NCBI RefSeq assembly: GCF_026914265.1
Contig: NC_069130.1
Coordinates: 46,771,929 to 46,835,928, forward strand
DNA from: Mya arenaria
Taxonomy: Eukaryota; Mollusca; Bivalvia; Myida; Myidae
DNA: 64,000 nucleotides
Direction of reading: 5' to 3'
Below the pieces are notes generated by a model. That model was given only the letters and a program-made list of their open reading frames with translations, did not search any database and was not told the origin of the DNA. A program made the position numbers and the translations under genes. Positions within the stretch are counted from its first letter, which is position 1; each line of letters starts with the position of its first letter. Shown piece after piece: positions 34,301-45,639 of this stretch.

Positions 34301-37300
34301 CTGAAAATAGTGTAACAAGTTGAGTCAAGCATTGGACAGATATAAATGTGTATGCAATGAGACATGAGATTGAAACTCTTAATGCAAACAGAATTAATAA
34401 TAATATTTCAAAATGATTACGCAATAACAACAGCATCGCATGTTTCCCAGTAGAAAAAGGCAAGAGGAATACCTCAAAAAATATTTAAGTCAAGAAAAAT
34501 GCTGATCAATATTTTACTCTCTGCTAGCAGCTACACACATGTGACATTGCCAATATGTCAACATTTAAAGTTTTCGCAAGGCAAGAATAACAGCAGTGGA
34601 CACCACCAATACTATCACAATACTTCAACTTTGTTATTATCCACATAAAGGGACTGGTTCACATTTTATAGGGTCAGACATCGGAAAAAAGATTATTTCA
34701 TGTGAAATGTGAACATAATAATTTTCAAAAGAAAAAGGTCATCAAAAATTTCTTAAATGTTAATAACTACTTTTAAACTAGGTGTTTGTCAGCAAAATAT
34801 TAACAATGTCCAGCCCACCAATGTAACAATAATGGAACAGTTCTGAGAAAGTTTTCTCTTTGACCTCTAAAAGGAATTGCTGGAAAGTTGATGACTACTT
34901 AAGACAATTATGTTAAACAAGCCAAAAAAACAAAACCGTATTTCATAAATTCAAACTGAGTGTAACCTTGACCTTTGACCTACAGAAATAGGTCTATCAA
35001 ATGTCACTGTGTCTTGCAATTTAGAACACTTATTTAAAGGTATTTGTTTTAAATCCACCATGCAAGGCCAAGTATCAGCCTGGACAAGTCAAAATACAAG
35101 GGATTGTCACCAATGACCCTTGAGTGTGACCTTTGACTTACAGATATTGGTCTTGCACCTGAAATGCCGTCTTCTGAAGATGAACTATTGTGCAAAGCTA
35201 TTTTAAAATCCCACAATGCAGTTACAGCACAAACAAGGCAAAATTTGCTGAAGCTCGCACATACACTAAGCCCCATTGTGACAACTATGCCAAGCTCACT
35301 GCAAGTGGGCTCGACCTTAAGCAGGCTTGACAATGAGCTCAACACAAGCAAGCTTTACAAAAATTACAGGATCCGTTTAAAGGAACATCTGCCTGTTGCT
35401 GGTTGGTGTTTTTTCATAAAAGTAGTCAAAACACTCATTTTGAACAATCTTGTGATGCAAAAATGATGCAAACATAAAATCTGGAAGCAAGTCACTAACG
35501 TTATTAAAATAACGCTGCAAATTAGAATTTGACAAACTGTACTTCTAACCTTGGATGAAGATACCGTCATAAAGCGGATGTAGACGCCAGGAACTGTTTC
35601 CATAGCAACAGAGTAACGTAAAGGACTCACACTGACTACGATCTCTTGGTCATATTTCTCACCTAAGATTAAACAAGATAAGACACAATAGATATGGTTT
35701 AGCAAGATAATTTAACATTCTGACATAGAAGCTTAGGATTACATTGTGTTATCTTTACAACGCCTTTAATACAAAGTAGTTGCAGAGTTGGAAGTTCTGA
35801 CACTGAATAACGAAATGTAAGATTTGACAAAGAAAAACATGGTTATTAAAGTTACTAAAGCATAAAAACGGTTTGCACATTACATAAAAAGATTTTTTTT
35901 TCAACTGTGCTATTGTTTTTCCAAGTTATTAGTATAAAGCGTTATTAGAGATGAATGTTAGAATAAGAGATTTTTTATACAATATAACCATAAACTACTT
36001 CAAGATAATCTATGAATAGAACAAGAGATGTTTGTCAATATTATGCCGTCTATGGGCCACTCTGCCAGAAGCATGTGGACATTTGAATAAAGGTTTGTTT
36101 TTCTAGAAAGAATGCATTGATTATAAATGAGTGTAATTAGTGAAAGTGAGGACAAACATTTAAAACTTTGAACTGCAGTCAGTTTCCATGAGACTGACCA
36201 TGAACTTGATCTTTAACCTAATGACCTCCCAAACCACAGGGGTCATCAACTTGACCAGGGCAAACTACTGCTGAAGTTTAATGGTTCTAGGTGCGGACAA
36301 CTGCAACTTGGTCTCCCATCCGACAATACAAACCAACATTTGCAAACCTATCTACCCTTTTTTCAAAAAGGGTCATAAATATTGTATAACTATCAAAAGT
36401 TTACAGCAAAAACCACCACCATACCAATTCCAAGTACCTATGGATTTCTTCATGCCAAATCTGGTGTTTAGTTTGGTTGCTATGGTTTCCATCTGCTTGC
36501 CAATGATAATACAGGATCCCAGAACCTGGAATTTGAAAATAACATAAGGTAAGAATAAAACAACTTTAAACAAATAGCATCACTCATTCACATATGGATT
36601 ACAACAATAATCTGGGTTTTTTCAGTCAATCAAGTGGCATACTAGAGTTATATCCCTTGCTACACATCAACGTATTGTCACATGAAACATGCATACTAAA
36701 TTTGATATGAATATCTCAACTAGATAAGCCTTGTGGCTGATTTCGTGGTCTAGTGATAACAGATAAAACACATGACTGTCAATGGGGTCGTGAGTACGAT
36801 TCCATGCCGCACCATTAAAAAAAACCATCGTTTTCTGGGAGGGACGTTAAGTGGAGGTCCCTTGTGACAGTGCTTAAGACTGGTGCAATTTAAGAACCAG
36901 TGTAGCTATAACCAGGGTTACATTTTGTCTGTCCACAGTGCTCCTAAAACCTAAAGGACAAACAATCTTATCGGAGCACTCGCCGAATGGGCAAGGCCCA
37001 AGTGTTAGTATGAATAAGCTTACGCACCACCAAGCCCTTGCCAAGGACAGGCCGTCAACCAAGTTTTAATGAAAATATAGGAAAAAAATAGGAAGTTTTG
37101 TCCAAAAATATAGGAGGTTTTGGATTTTTCTGGGCAAAATATAGGAATTTTAAGGTTGAAAAATCAACATAAAGAGGTATGTAAGTGGACATGTACTTAC
37201 TTGTTTATTGGCTATAATCATAAAATTGGTGTTTCACTTAACCCACATTCCTTAAAGGGACTGTACACCAGATTGGGACCAAAAAAGTATTTTTCAGTAA

Positions 37301-40300
37301 CAAATCTTAGGACAATTATTTAGTAAAAATATTTTAGTCTTCGATATCATAATTGTAAAAAAAATCCAAAATGTAAAAAAAATCGAGTCGGAGAGACCGG
37401 TTTCGAACCGGGGTCGCCAAAATTGCAGTCCAGTGTTGTATCCACTTTGCTATGAAGGCTTACCCTTAATGGTTGAAATATTTCAGCTATATACCTTACT
37501 TGGTAATATCAAGTGATAACATCGACTAGCAAATAACGCATAAGGAATGGACTCTACTAGGTAGACATACCTAGTAATCCTTTTTAATGGAAAAATATTA
37601 AAAATACTGCTGAAAAATAAATTGATTGTAAACTATGTGGTACTTCAGTTATTAAGTTTCAATGCATTGTACACATCGATTACAAATTCATGGGGTGTTT
37701 TTTGCTATTTCATCAAAAGGAGTACAGCCCTGTTAAACCTCTCCATCAAGGCAGACTATGCTGCAGCAACACAACTGTGGTCATCAAAGTGGACACCTTT
37801 AAGATTTGATGTCCGGCATACTCTTCATCAAAGGTGTCCAGATGAATAAACCAAGGGTGTACAACAGCAATTCTGAATGATGGTGTTGGTTTGGAGGATA
37901 AAGACAGTCTTAAAATGTAAATAAACAATATCTAAAGGCAGTATCAATTCTTTGAATGATTTGCAACATATCCCAGAACCACTTTTTTAAGAAAAATATA
38001 GGAAAAAAATCCAAAATATAGGGAAATATAGGAGGTTTTGAAAAATATAGGAAATTTCTAAAAAATATAGGAAAATATAGGAATTGGTTGACGGCCTGCA
38101 AGGGTTAATTGTACAAACATCAATGACTCTAACAAAACAACAGAAAAGCTGAAAAATTGACTTTGCATCCAGATTATTTTAAAAAATACAATACCGGCAA
38201 CATGTGAAATAAGCATCCACCAAGACAAAGGTGTGAGACATTCATTAAAGAATTATAAAATTATTTGAAACCTGCATATTTTTCATGGCAGTCACCATGG
38301 AAACAGTGGGCGTGTCTTGAAGAATGAAATTATCTCGGTACACCAACTCCCCATCTATGTAAACATCTGTACGGTTCTCATAACTGAAATAGTTTAAATG
38401 CATTGAAAGCCAATTTAAAGGAACATTTCTTTTTGTTATTACCAGTTAATAAATTATGATCTTACACAGAAATTCATCAATATTTTTGTTTCTTTAATGC
38501 TTGAATTTAAGAAAAGAAATATTCTAAATGGCGTTAATAGGAACATAGCCTGAGAAACATAACATCATTTTGGAAAGGTCATTTTAAACATTTTTAACCT
38601 GGTATATTGAATGCCATGATAACTTCATTAAACAATATGATAGGAACCAAGTTGCGTAAGAACAGTGAAAATATCAGCATTTAAAAGAAAGTCTATTAGC
38701 CATAAAAACTACCACAAAGAGTTCCCATCAATGGTAACTAAGATCTTAACCTGTTACAGAAATGATTACAAATGTCATCTAACCTACTTCTACCAGGTAT
38801 AACAATACAAACATTTTATTAAAACAGTATTATACACTGTATGCTTAAATTTAATCTTATGATAACAGATGAGAGACTAAGAATAATTATTTTTACTTAA
38901 TTCTTTATTAAAGATATTTGGAACCTGTTATGGGCAAGTAGTTACCTTGTTTGATTTTGTTTTTTTCATCATATTTTCTATCAAATTGTATACATCAACA
39001 TTGTCATGTTTGATGTGTTAAAGTAATATTAAAATAAAAATTGGTTAAAAAAAGACATTTCAACCTTCCGTCCCTAAAACACACTGTAAAGTCTTACCTT
39101 GTAAGCTGCCAGAGTTCATTTAGAGCCGCCCTCCCTCCAATCACCCAGTCTAGGTAAACTAAGCTGCCCTCTGATGTCATCTGGAAGTCCTGATGGGAAA
39201 AAGTTTGGGACAATTGTTCAGAAAAATCATATTGTGTGAATGGCATAATTGTTGACTTTCAAATATTTACTAATCCCGGAGATTTATATATCTTCAGTAC
39301 CTCTTGGAAAAACATAGGCAATTGTTTTAGCTGAGTTTGTTCTATTCAAATATATGACCACATAGTAAACATTATTTGAAAGTATTTTTGATATTGTATT
39401 TTTCTCTTTAAAAGTTAATAATGATGTCATTAACAATGTTGTTAACTTCAAAAAAGCAATTGGCACATTATTTTGTTTTACAGCAAAGTTTTACAGTATA
39501 TCCCTATTTTGGAATTAAAAAGCGCATTTGTTCAATTGGCGGGGAATAATAAATATCAGAATAAATATATCTTTCCAAAGCTAAGTGTGTCCCAAGTTTT
39601 TAAAATATGCTATGTTCATGTAGCAGTTCACAAAATTTGACAAAACACAGCAGTGCATAGTCTTCTACAGGTCCCATGGTCGTCTGCTTTGCTATTAAAC
39701 CTTTGTCAAACTTTCCAAAAGCTAAGAATGCCCTTACCTGCTTCTGAGAGAATGTCGAGTTTCTGAAGCAGACAACAGGATCTGACAGAGCACAGAGCCA
39801 GACATAACCTTATAAAATTCCCTTGGTGGTCTGCTTTGTTATTTAATTATAAACCGTTGTCAAAACTTTCCCAAACTAAGTATGCCTTTACCTGCTTCTG
39901 AGAGAATGTCGAGTTTCTGTAGCAGACAACAGGATCTGACATTACACACAGTAGGGCATGGTCTTCTACTGTACCCCTAGTTGTCTGTTTTGTCGTTAAG
40001 GCATCTTCACAATGGTAAACCTTAGAATAAATATCGTTCACAATACATATTGTTACTCAGAAATAAACTCTGGATTACATGGCAACATGTACATGTTTTA
40101 AGATATTGAGCTGTTGAGTTCTGTTCTGTAAAACTAATGCAGCATCTTTTGAACTTCAGATCTGACCTAAAGTTGTGTTCTAAGGATGCACATAATTAAA
40201 CCTTTTGAATCAATGTGCCAAGTTTTTTCTATGTTAAAATCAGACAATCCAGACACAGTGTAGTTCGACCTCTTTAAACAACTTTGACCTTAAAACTAAG

Positions 40301-41678
40301 AATCTAAGAATCAGTCCCATCAAGCCATTTGATAGTGTTGGCAAGTTATATCTAACTGACATGTAAGTGTGACACTAGTCAACTTGTTTGTATAATCTCT
40401 AAACATATCAAAAATTGTTATTATATTACCCACTAAGCATTAGCAGATAAGCTGTTATGGTTTCAGTTAAGTACAGCAATCTTCAAACGATGGCAGCCAT
40501 CTCACCAATCAAAGTTTAAAACTCAGTGTTTTACTAGGCAGAGTTTAACTTACAAACCTTTGTAGATTCCTGACCAGTTATTACTGCACAACAGTGAGGT
40601 TTCACATGGAAGGTCATCTCAATACCATCTCCTCCAACAAGCCCTCCGCCAAACGTGACTGGATACACCCATATACTGTTGTTTTCGCTGGCATGTGATG
40701 GGATCATCAGTTTCAACTTGAATAAAAGATAAGGTGTTTGAATAAACCTATATTAGCAAATTACTACCCGTACACTCCTACACACAGGGTAAAGAAGGTA
40801 GAAATTTCAGCTCTCTACGGTATATTATGCTTATCAAATATTGCTCTCGCTGAGGCAATTTCTGACCACTATGTGCAAGAGTGGGTATATTTTTCTTTAA
40901 CATGAACTAGACACCTGTGTGTCCAATTTCAATGCAATATATGAGTAGAATAATAAAGGCCCATAATTTGCATTATATTCATATTAGTGTTATCTAACTT
41001 GATTAATTAAGCAGGTTTGATAGTTGGGAAATACATATCTAACATTTCAATGATAGAATTGATGCATTTGCTGAAATAATGACTTATAGGTGGTTACATA
41101 AAAAAAAACTTAACCAAGGTGTGACACCGAGAGAGACAGTGATGCTAGGAATGGTTGTATAACTCTCCTTATTGTTTGAATAGTCAAGCTAAAAGTGAAT
41201 TGCCATTCGCCTTCATTTACCAACTCACCTGCCTTGAAATGTAATTGAGACATTTCCATATCTTGGCTATCATTACTTATTTATTTAATTCCAAAATAAA
41301 GCATACATATACAATAGCACGCCAGACTAGAGGAAGAACTTATAATGTAAAAGTCAATGTTCATTTGGAATTAATTTTGAAAATAATATTTAAAATATAG
41401 GTCAGTAGCATTATATTTTTTATTCTTTTTTTTTTTCAATGAATTTGTCTGCAACAACATGTTGTCACAAACAGCATATAATATGTAATATTTAAGCCTT
41501 AAAGATTTATCAGAACATGAAAATGATATTGAAAATTTCTTACTGGGTAAGAGTTGATGAGGGATGTGACATTTGCTTTTGAAAATTCATTTTCTTGTTG
41601 ACATTCCTGAAATGATTCCACAACCACACATCCTTTCCCCTTCGCTTGATGTCTCTTTTCCACTGAAAACTGAGTCAT
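34220..41678 (-). CDS. UreD: Urease accessory protein UreD (complete, 8 exons)
   Basis: UreD works with UreF and UreG to insert nickel into urease in the cytosol. I joined eight exons: 41678-41544, 40716-40558, 40020-39892, 39189-39098, 38383-38272, 36525-36438, 35662-35550 and 34300-34220. Total 909 nt, 302 aa plus stop, all GT-AG, all phases consistent. Family marks: SYPLKLMIP, then FGGGLVGGD (67-75, plant UreD: YGGGIVSGD), TGQESTKVYH, MSDPVVCYRNSTFSQKQ (plant: IPDPVTCFSTARYYQKQ) and LVYLDWVIGGRAA. Length is close to plant UreD. The start at 41678 follows an acceptor six bases upstream, so a 5' non-coding exon is likely; I cannot exclude coding sequence further upstream. No urease or UreF/G gene is in the window. 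GC content and codons look like neighbouring exons, and eight introns argue against bacterial contamination. Confidence 0.93.
34960..35390. repeat. Interspersed repeat, TGACCTTTGAC type
   Basis: Contains two related halves, each starting near (T/G)ACCTTTGAC(C/T)TACAGA followed by AT(A/T)GGTCT. The motif style recurs in this window near 36180-36260. Lies in UreD intron 7. Family not assigned. Confidence 0.45.
35550..35662 (-). CDS. UreD: UreD exon 7 (residues 240-276)
   Basis: 113 nt, phase 1 in and phase 0 out. Encodes VVSVSPLRYSVAME and PGVYIRFMTVSS, comparable to the plant segment ending GVVIRIAS. Confidence 0.92.
36438..36525 (-). CDS. UreD: UreD exon 6 (residues 210-238)
   Basis: 88 nt, phase 0 in and phase 1 out. 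Encodes VLGSCIIIGKQMETIATKLN and RFGMKKSI. In UreD this region follows the conserved ER/MxxxxVxGTVII-like strand. Confidence 0.88.
36732..36905 (+). mobile_element. tRNA-derived SINE (fragment)
   Basis: 36732-36813 is tRNA-like: A box TGGTCTAGTGATAAC, B-box-like GAGTACGATTCC and an end that could pair GTGGC with GCCGCAC. It is followed by A-rich sequence and a body with GGGACGTTAAGTGGAGGTCC. Lies in UreD intron 5. Confidence 0.6.
37048..38098. mobile_element. TIR element, CAGGCCGTCAACCAA ends, hosting a nested element
   Basis: CAGGCCGTCAACCAA at the left and TTGGTTGACGGCCTG at the right form perfect 15-bp inverted repeats, and both inner flanks are rich in ATATAGGA. No 8-bp duplication was recognised (GCCAAGGA versus CAAGGGTT). 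A second element (37252-37735) is inserted inside. Confidence 0.7.
37252..37735 (-). mobile_element. TIR element with an internal tRNA-like region, copy 2
   Basis: Inverted relative of 15053-15556. Shared blocks include the tRNA-like core (on the minus strand GCCTTCATAGCAAAGTGGAT ... GGTTCGAAACC), ACTATGTGGTACTTCAGTTA and the AATGCATTGTACACATCGAT block. The ends are more diverged than in copy 1. Confidence 0.65.
38272..38383 (-). CDS. UreD: UreD exon 5 (residues 173-209)
   Basis: 112 nt. Completes a split Ser codon, then YENRTDVYIDGELVYRDNFI to MKNMQ. Acceptor TATTTCAG|T, donor CAG|GTTTCA. Confidence 0.93.
39098..39189 (-). CDS. UreD: UreD exon 4 (residues 142-171)
   Basis: 92 nt, phase 0 in and phase 2 out. 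Encodes EGSLVYLDWVIGGRAALNE, matching plant UreD LVLVDWITSGRHANGE. Acceptor CCCATCAG|GAC, donor CAAG|GTAAGAC. Confidence 0.95.
39640..39845 (-). pseudogene. Two decayed tandem copies of UreD exon 3
   Basis: With a shift of 154 bp from exon 3, 39738-39845 repeats its 3' half (LSDPVVCFRNSTFSQKQ) with an intact donor CAG|GTAAGG, but its 5' half has an in-frame TAA after TKQTTKGIL and no good acceptor. Further down, 39640-39703 repeats the 5' half (AKQTTMGPVEDYALLC) and then loses similarity. Each fragment keeps a different part of the exon. They are unlikely to be spliced in. Confidence 0.85.
39892..40020 (-). CDS. UreD: UreD exon 3 (residues 99-141)
   Basis: 129 nt, phase 0, between TTCTAAG| and CAG|GTAAAGG. 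Encodes VYHCEDALTTKQTT through SDPVVCYRNSTFSQKQ. Decayed copies lie immediately downstream in the intron. Confidence 0.95.
40558..40716 (-). CDS. UreD: UreD exon 2 (residues 46-98)
   Basis: 159 nt, phase 0. Encodes LKLMIPSH, WVYPVTFGGGLVGGD and VITGQESTK. The glycine-rich signature is the strongest evidence for the family. Confidence 0.95.
41544..41678 (-). CDS. UreD: UreD exon 1 of the coding region (residues 1-45)
   Basis: ATG at 41678, shortly after TTTTACAG|GCAAAG. Encodes MTQFSVEKRHQAKGKG and ends at NSYP; donor CCA|GTAAGA, phase 0. The N-terminus of UreD is poorly conserved, so the start is the least certain point. Confidence 0.8.
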
Positions 41679-41859
41679 CTTTGCCTGTAAAACAAACATG
41701 GACACGGTGTAAATAGCTTTAAAATGATACTGATATAAGAACGACTACTCATGAACTAGTGGAATAAGGGTGATGTTGTCAGACCTAGAATGTGAATCCC
41801 TTGAAAGCTGCAGTAATGCTGTCCGGGTGACTATGCTCTTCAAGATATACAAGAGCCGT

Positions 41860-42590
41860 CGTAAGACAGCGCACTCGACTACGCTGCTTTGACTTAGAAT
41901 ACAATAACAATGTAATAATACCAAGTTTGGTCTCTTTATGTCAAACCTAACTAAATTTATTCGATACATAAGGTGACTTTGATGCTGCCCTCCCACCAGC
42001 CCGCCCAAACAATGACGCAAGTCATTCAAATAAATTGATTTCCCATTATGAAAATGTGGTTACGAATATACAAATATGCCTTTCAAAGGAAATTAAAAAA
42101 AAATAATATATATATAATTTTTTTTAAATCAAGGACCATAATTTGTATTTAGGCTTAAAACGGAGTTATGTTTCTTGTTGTAAGATGGTCGTAAATAATT
42201 TTGAATTTTATTAAGTGCATTTAATGACGGTATAGAAGTTTTTTTTATTAAAGTCCCAACTTGAACTTGAAGTATTAAGTCAATTGAACTAAGGATATAG
42301 AAATTATTAATAAATATTCCAACTTGCCCTAAAACTTTAACCTAAGTTCCATAGTCAATCAGGGGCCATAATCTGTGTAATGAATAATATGGAGTTATCT
42401 AAGCTCATCATGTGATGGCCCTGAACAACTGCATGAAGTATTAAGTCAATTGAATGTAGGGTATTGGACTTATAACTGAAAATCCCAACTTTCCCTAAAA
42501 CTTTAACCGGACGCCCACGCCCACGCTGGGGCGAGAAGTATAGCCCACCTATTCTTCGAATAGTCGAGCTAAAAATGGAAGAAGGACTAC
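41860..42590. repeat. Interspersed repeat upstream of UreD
   Basis: Starts near AAGAGCCGTCGTAAGACAGC and ends near CTATTCTTCGAATAGTCGAG. Inside, (A/G)GGACCATAAT or GGGGCCATAAT followed by GGAGTTATNT occurs twice, about 240 bases apart. I see no gene; the family is not identified. Confidence 0.5.
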
Positions 42591-42599
42591 ATTATACAA

Positions 42600-43260
42600 T
42601 GACCATTTTTTATCATAGATAGACTGAACACATATAATGAATTTCAACTCATTGTTTAATTGTTAAAATGCACATCATAAATAGAACATAGTTACTGAGT
42701 GATTTCTGTTTTGGAAATTAAATGTTTTATTGACTTTAATGTGTTGTGACCATGTGTTGTGACCATGCTCAAAGTCAATGATCATCATTCCATCCACAAA
42801 AAATCAATATTATTATTAATTAATTATAAAAAATTGTACCTGATACTTCTGATACTTATAGCTTTAAATTACTTATGTGTGGAAACGAGCCAGTCCAAGA
42901 CCTATACATGTAGCACATTGTTTGAAGACTGAATTCGGCACAAAAAACAACATACTGTGGTATCTTTTGCTCCAGAAGTCATTTATCTTCACGATCATGC
43001 TCTACAATAATGAATTTCTATTCATCAAATCCATCAATGTGCAAATAAATGTTTTTACCATGCTTGTGAAAAAAGAGAGTGAGACAAATAGGTCCCTTAC
43101 CAAATTGGCCGCTAAGACATTTCGGTTCGGCCATTTCGGCCCCATAAAAATATTGACCCTTGACTTTTAGGTCCCTTAATTTTATTTTAGTTAATTTTTC
43201 ATCTTAAATACAATGAAAACAGCATAAATTTTCAAATTTTATTTCAATAGAAGTTGCAAT
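42600..43260. other. Intergenic, nothing recognised
   Basis: AT-rich sequence between the repeat above and the hAT-like element. The 97-codon ORF here has no recognisable domain. Confidence 0.45.
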
Positions 43261-43275
43261 GAGATCTGTAAATTC

Positions 43276-44306
43276 TAGGGATGCAAACGGATATTAGAAT
43301 ATTCGAATATTCGATCGAACGTTTGGTATTCGAATGTCAAAATAGGTATTCGAATATTCGATGTTTTTGTTGAATTAATAAATTAATAAACTTTTTGCCT
43401 ACAACTGTCATCTTCGTCTGTCTTGTTTTTACAACGATGGACCCCTAATGCCATAGGTGTGAACTTGATGACACTATACACGCGTCATATCGCCGGGAAC
43501 TATAAACAGTCCCCGTAATTTTGCATTTACTGGCTGTTAGACAAGTGACATAAAACACATTCCAATTATTTTGGGTACATTTAAATGACCATGCCAATTA
43601 AGAGTTTAAGAGATCGGCCTTTATACCAATGTTTTGTCTTCATTGCTTATCAAGCTTGGCGATATTGCTCAAATCGCCTTGATGATATGAAGGACATGTG
43701 CTTTAAACTGTTTCCATGTTTTCAATATAACGCTCTTGCGTACAAAAATTAACTGTATGGTTTAACGTTTAAGGATATATGTCCTGTATTGTTGTACAAT
43801 ACCTACAAAAATTAACTGTATGGTTTAACGTTTAAGGATATATGTCCTGTATTGTTGTACAATACCTAAGGCAAAAGCGACGTTAAGTCATGGTGTCATT
43901 TTCTATAAATATATTTCGTAAATATCAATCCCAGAACGAGGCTGCAAGTCCCACGTTGGCACATATCGTCATTTAACCGGGAGAAACGCAATTCCCTGAT
44001 CTTATATTGCATTGTTTACAAAAATGAACGCAGAGGTTTTGTTTTTTTTCAAAGATATATCGCTTTTTCTTGGGATATATTTTGAAAATGGGGAAATTCA
44101 GAGGCTAATTTGTGGAACAATAATGGTCCGTCGCGTGTACCGAATACGACCAGGAAGGGTAACAGGGCCCCCACTATTACGTTAGTGAATAATAATAGTT
44201 TACTACAATTCTTAAAGGTTCATTTTGGTGTTCGAATATTCGAATATTCGATCGAAAGAATTACCGAATATTCGAATATCACTTTTGCCATTCGTTTGCA
44301 TCCCTA
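43276..44306. mobile_element. Non-autonomous hAT-like element with perfect 8-bp TSD
   Basis: 1,031 bp from TAGGGATGCAAACG to CGTTTGCATCCCTA, flanked on both sides by GTAAATTC (43268-43275 and 44307-44314). An 8-bp target duplication is the hAT hallmark. Subterminal regions at both ends repeat GAATATTCGAATATTCGATCG. No transposase ORF. A 63-bp tandem duplication lies inside at 43742-43867. Confidence 0.9.
43742..43867. repeat. 63-bp tandem duplication inside the hAT-like element
   Basis: ACAAAAATTAACTGTATGGT through TTGTTGTACAATACCT occurs twice in a row without a visible difference. Confidence 0.9.
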
Positions 44307-44398
44307 GTAAATTCATATAAAGACATATATTTATGAAAGTCATTTAAGATTATTTCGTGGATTGATATGTTGTCAATTATTACAAATATCCCGGAACA

Positions 44399-45378
44399 AC
44401 CTATTTTAGACCACAACCTATTTTCGACCGCCCCCTGAAAATAGGTAAAACACTTCTATTTTGCGTCACTTCAGGTACAAATAAGCTCCAATTGTTAACC
44501 ATAGCAGTAGAATTATCAGAAAACTTCATTTGAAAAATAATGGGAATGCTAGTGTTAAAAAAACTTCAGTTTTACTTGAAACAACATCAATAAGTCAAAT
44601 TTTAAATAATGCCAAATTAAACCCTTCATTTAAAATGATTTCACATGTAAAATACTTCTTTTTAAATCGTGTTATTTTTGTTTGCCAGATTTTACATATC
44701 TAACAAAGCCTAAAACCTATGCCCTATCGTTTTCTAAGTATAGTGCACAACATTAAAAGCACATCAAAATATGGTATGTTGCTTATTCTAAAATTAATGA
44801 AATTTATCTACATGTAACTATATTGAATTGCAATTGGGCTCTCAGTTATCATAAAAGTATACATATTGCAGCCTAGGCAGGTCATATGAGGCTTATTCAG
44901 AGTTGGACCAGTGATAACAGGGTTCATGATGGGTGAATTGATCATTTTGTACCCATGTGAAAGCCATTAGAAGGGATGATGCATTCCTTTCCCATTCTTC
45001 TGGTGATAAGTAGCTAAATAGTGACTGTATGACAAATATGTAAATATTTAATTACTTTTTTTAAAATAAAATAAACAGTTTAAACAAGTTATACAAATTA
45101 AAATGAAAAAAATATTGTGCACAAACTTTTGTTGTGAAGTATAGTTAAACTTCATGGTCGAAAACAGGTTGTATCTAGGTCAAATATAACATGTGACAGA
45201 CCCCATTTTGGATTCAAAATGTAAACAACAGACGATTGAAACATATTTTATTTTTTTGTTTTTTGAAAGATGAATGATTGCTTTAAATGGTGCACACAAA
45301 CATTTATCTTTTATTATCACTTATTTATGATTGAAATGTAAATAATCCTTAGGCGGTCGAAAACGGGTTGTTCCGGGA
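44399..45378. mobile_element. TIR element flanked by TA
   Basis: 980 bp from TCCCGGAACAACC to GGTTGTTCCGGGA, with TA on both outer sides (44397-44398, 45379-45380), as in Tc1/mariner-type insertions. Just inside, TTTTCGACCGC near the left and GCGGTCGAAAAC near the right extend the inverted repeat. No ORF of note. Confidence 0.75.
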
Positions 45379-45639
45379 TACAGTAAAATCCAAAATACGA
45401 CCCACTGTGGAAATAAGCATGTATGCGGCATTTGAAAGTAACTACTATTTACAATGATCGCACTGTGGGAACGATGCAGCACTAATTCGACAGTTTGTAA
45501 ATATCTCTGTTAACTCATGTCATGTCGTAAAAACATGGACTGAATTTGTTGCAGTTGTTCGTGGAAGTTGTTTACTTTAGGGCGGTGTTGCAGTAAAATA
45601 ATCCTCGTACCAATAAACACCGTAAGGGTTGGGTATAAA

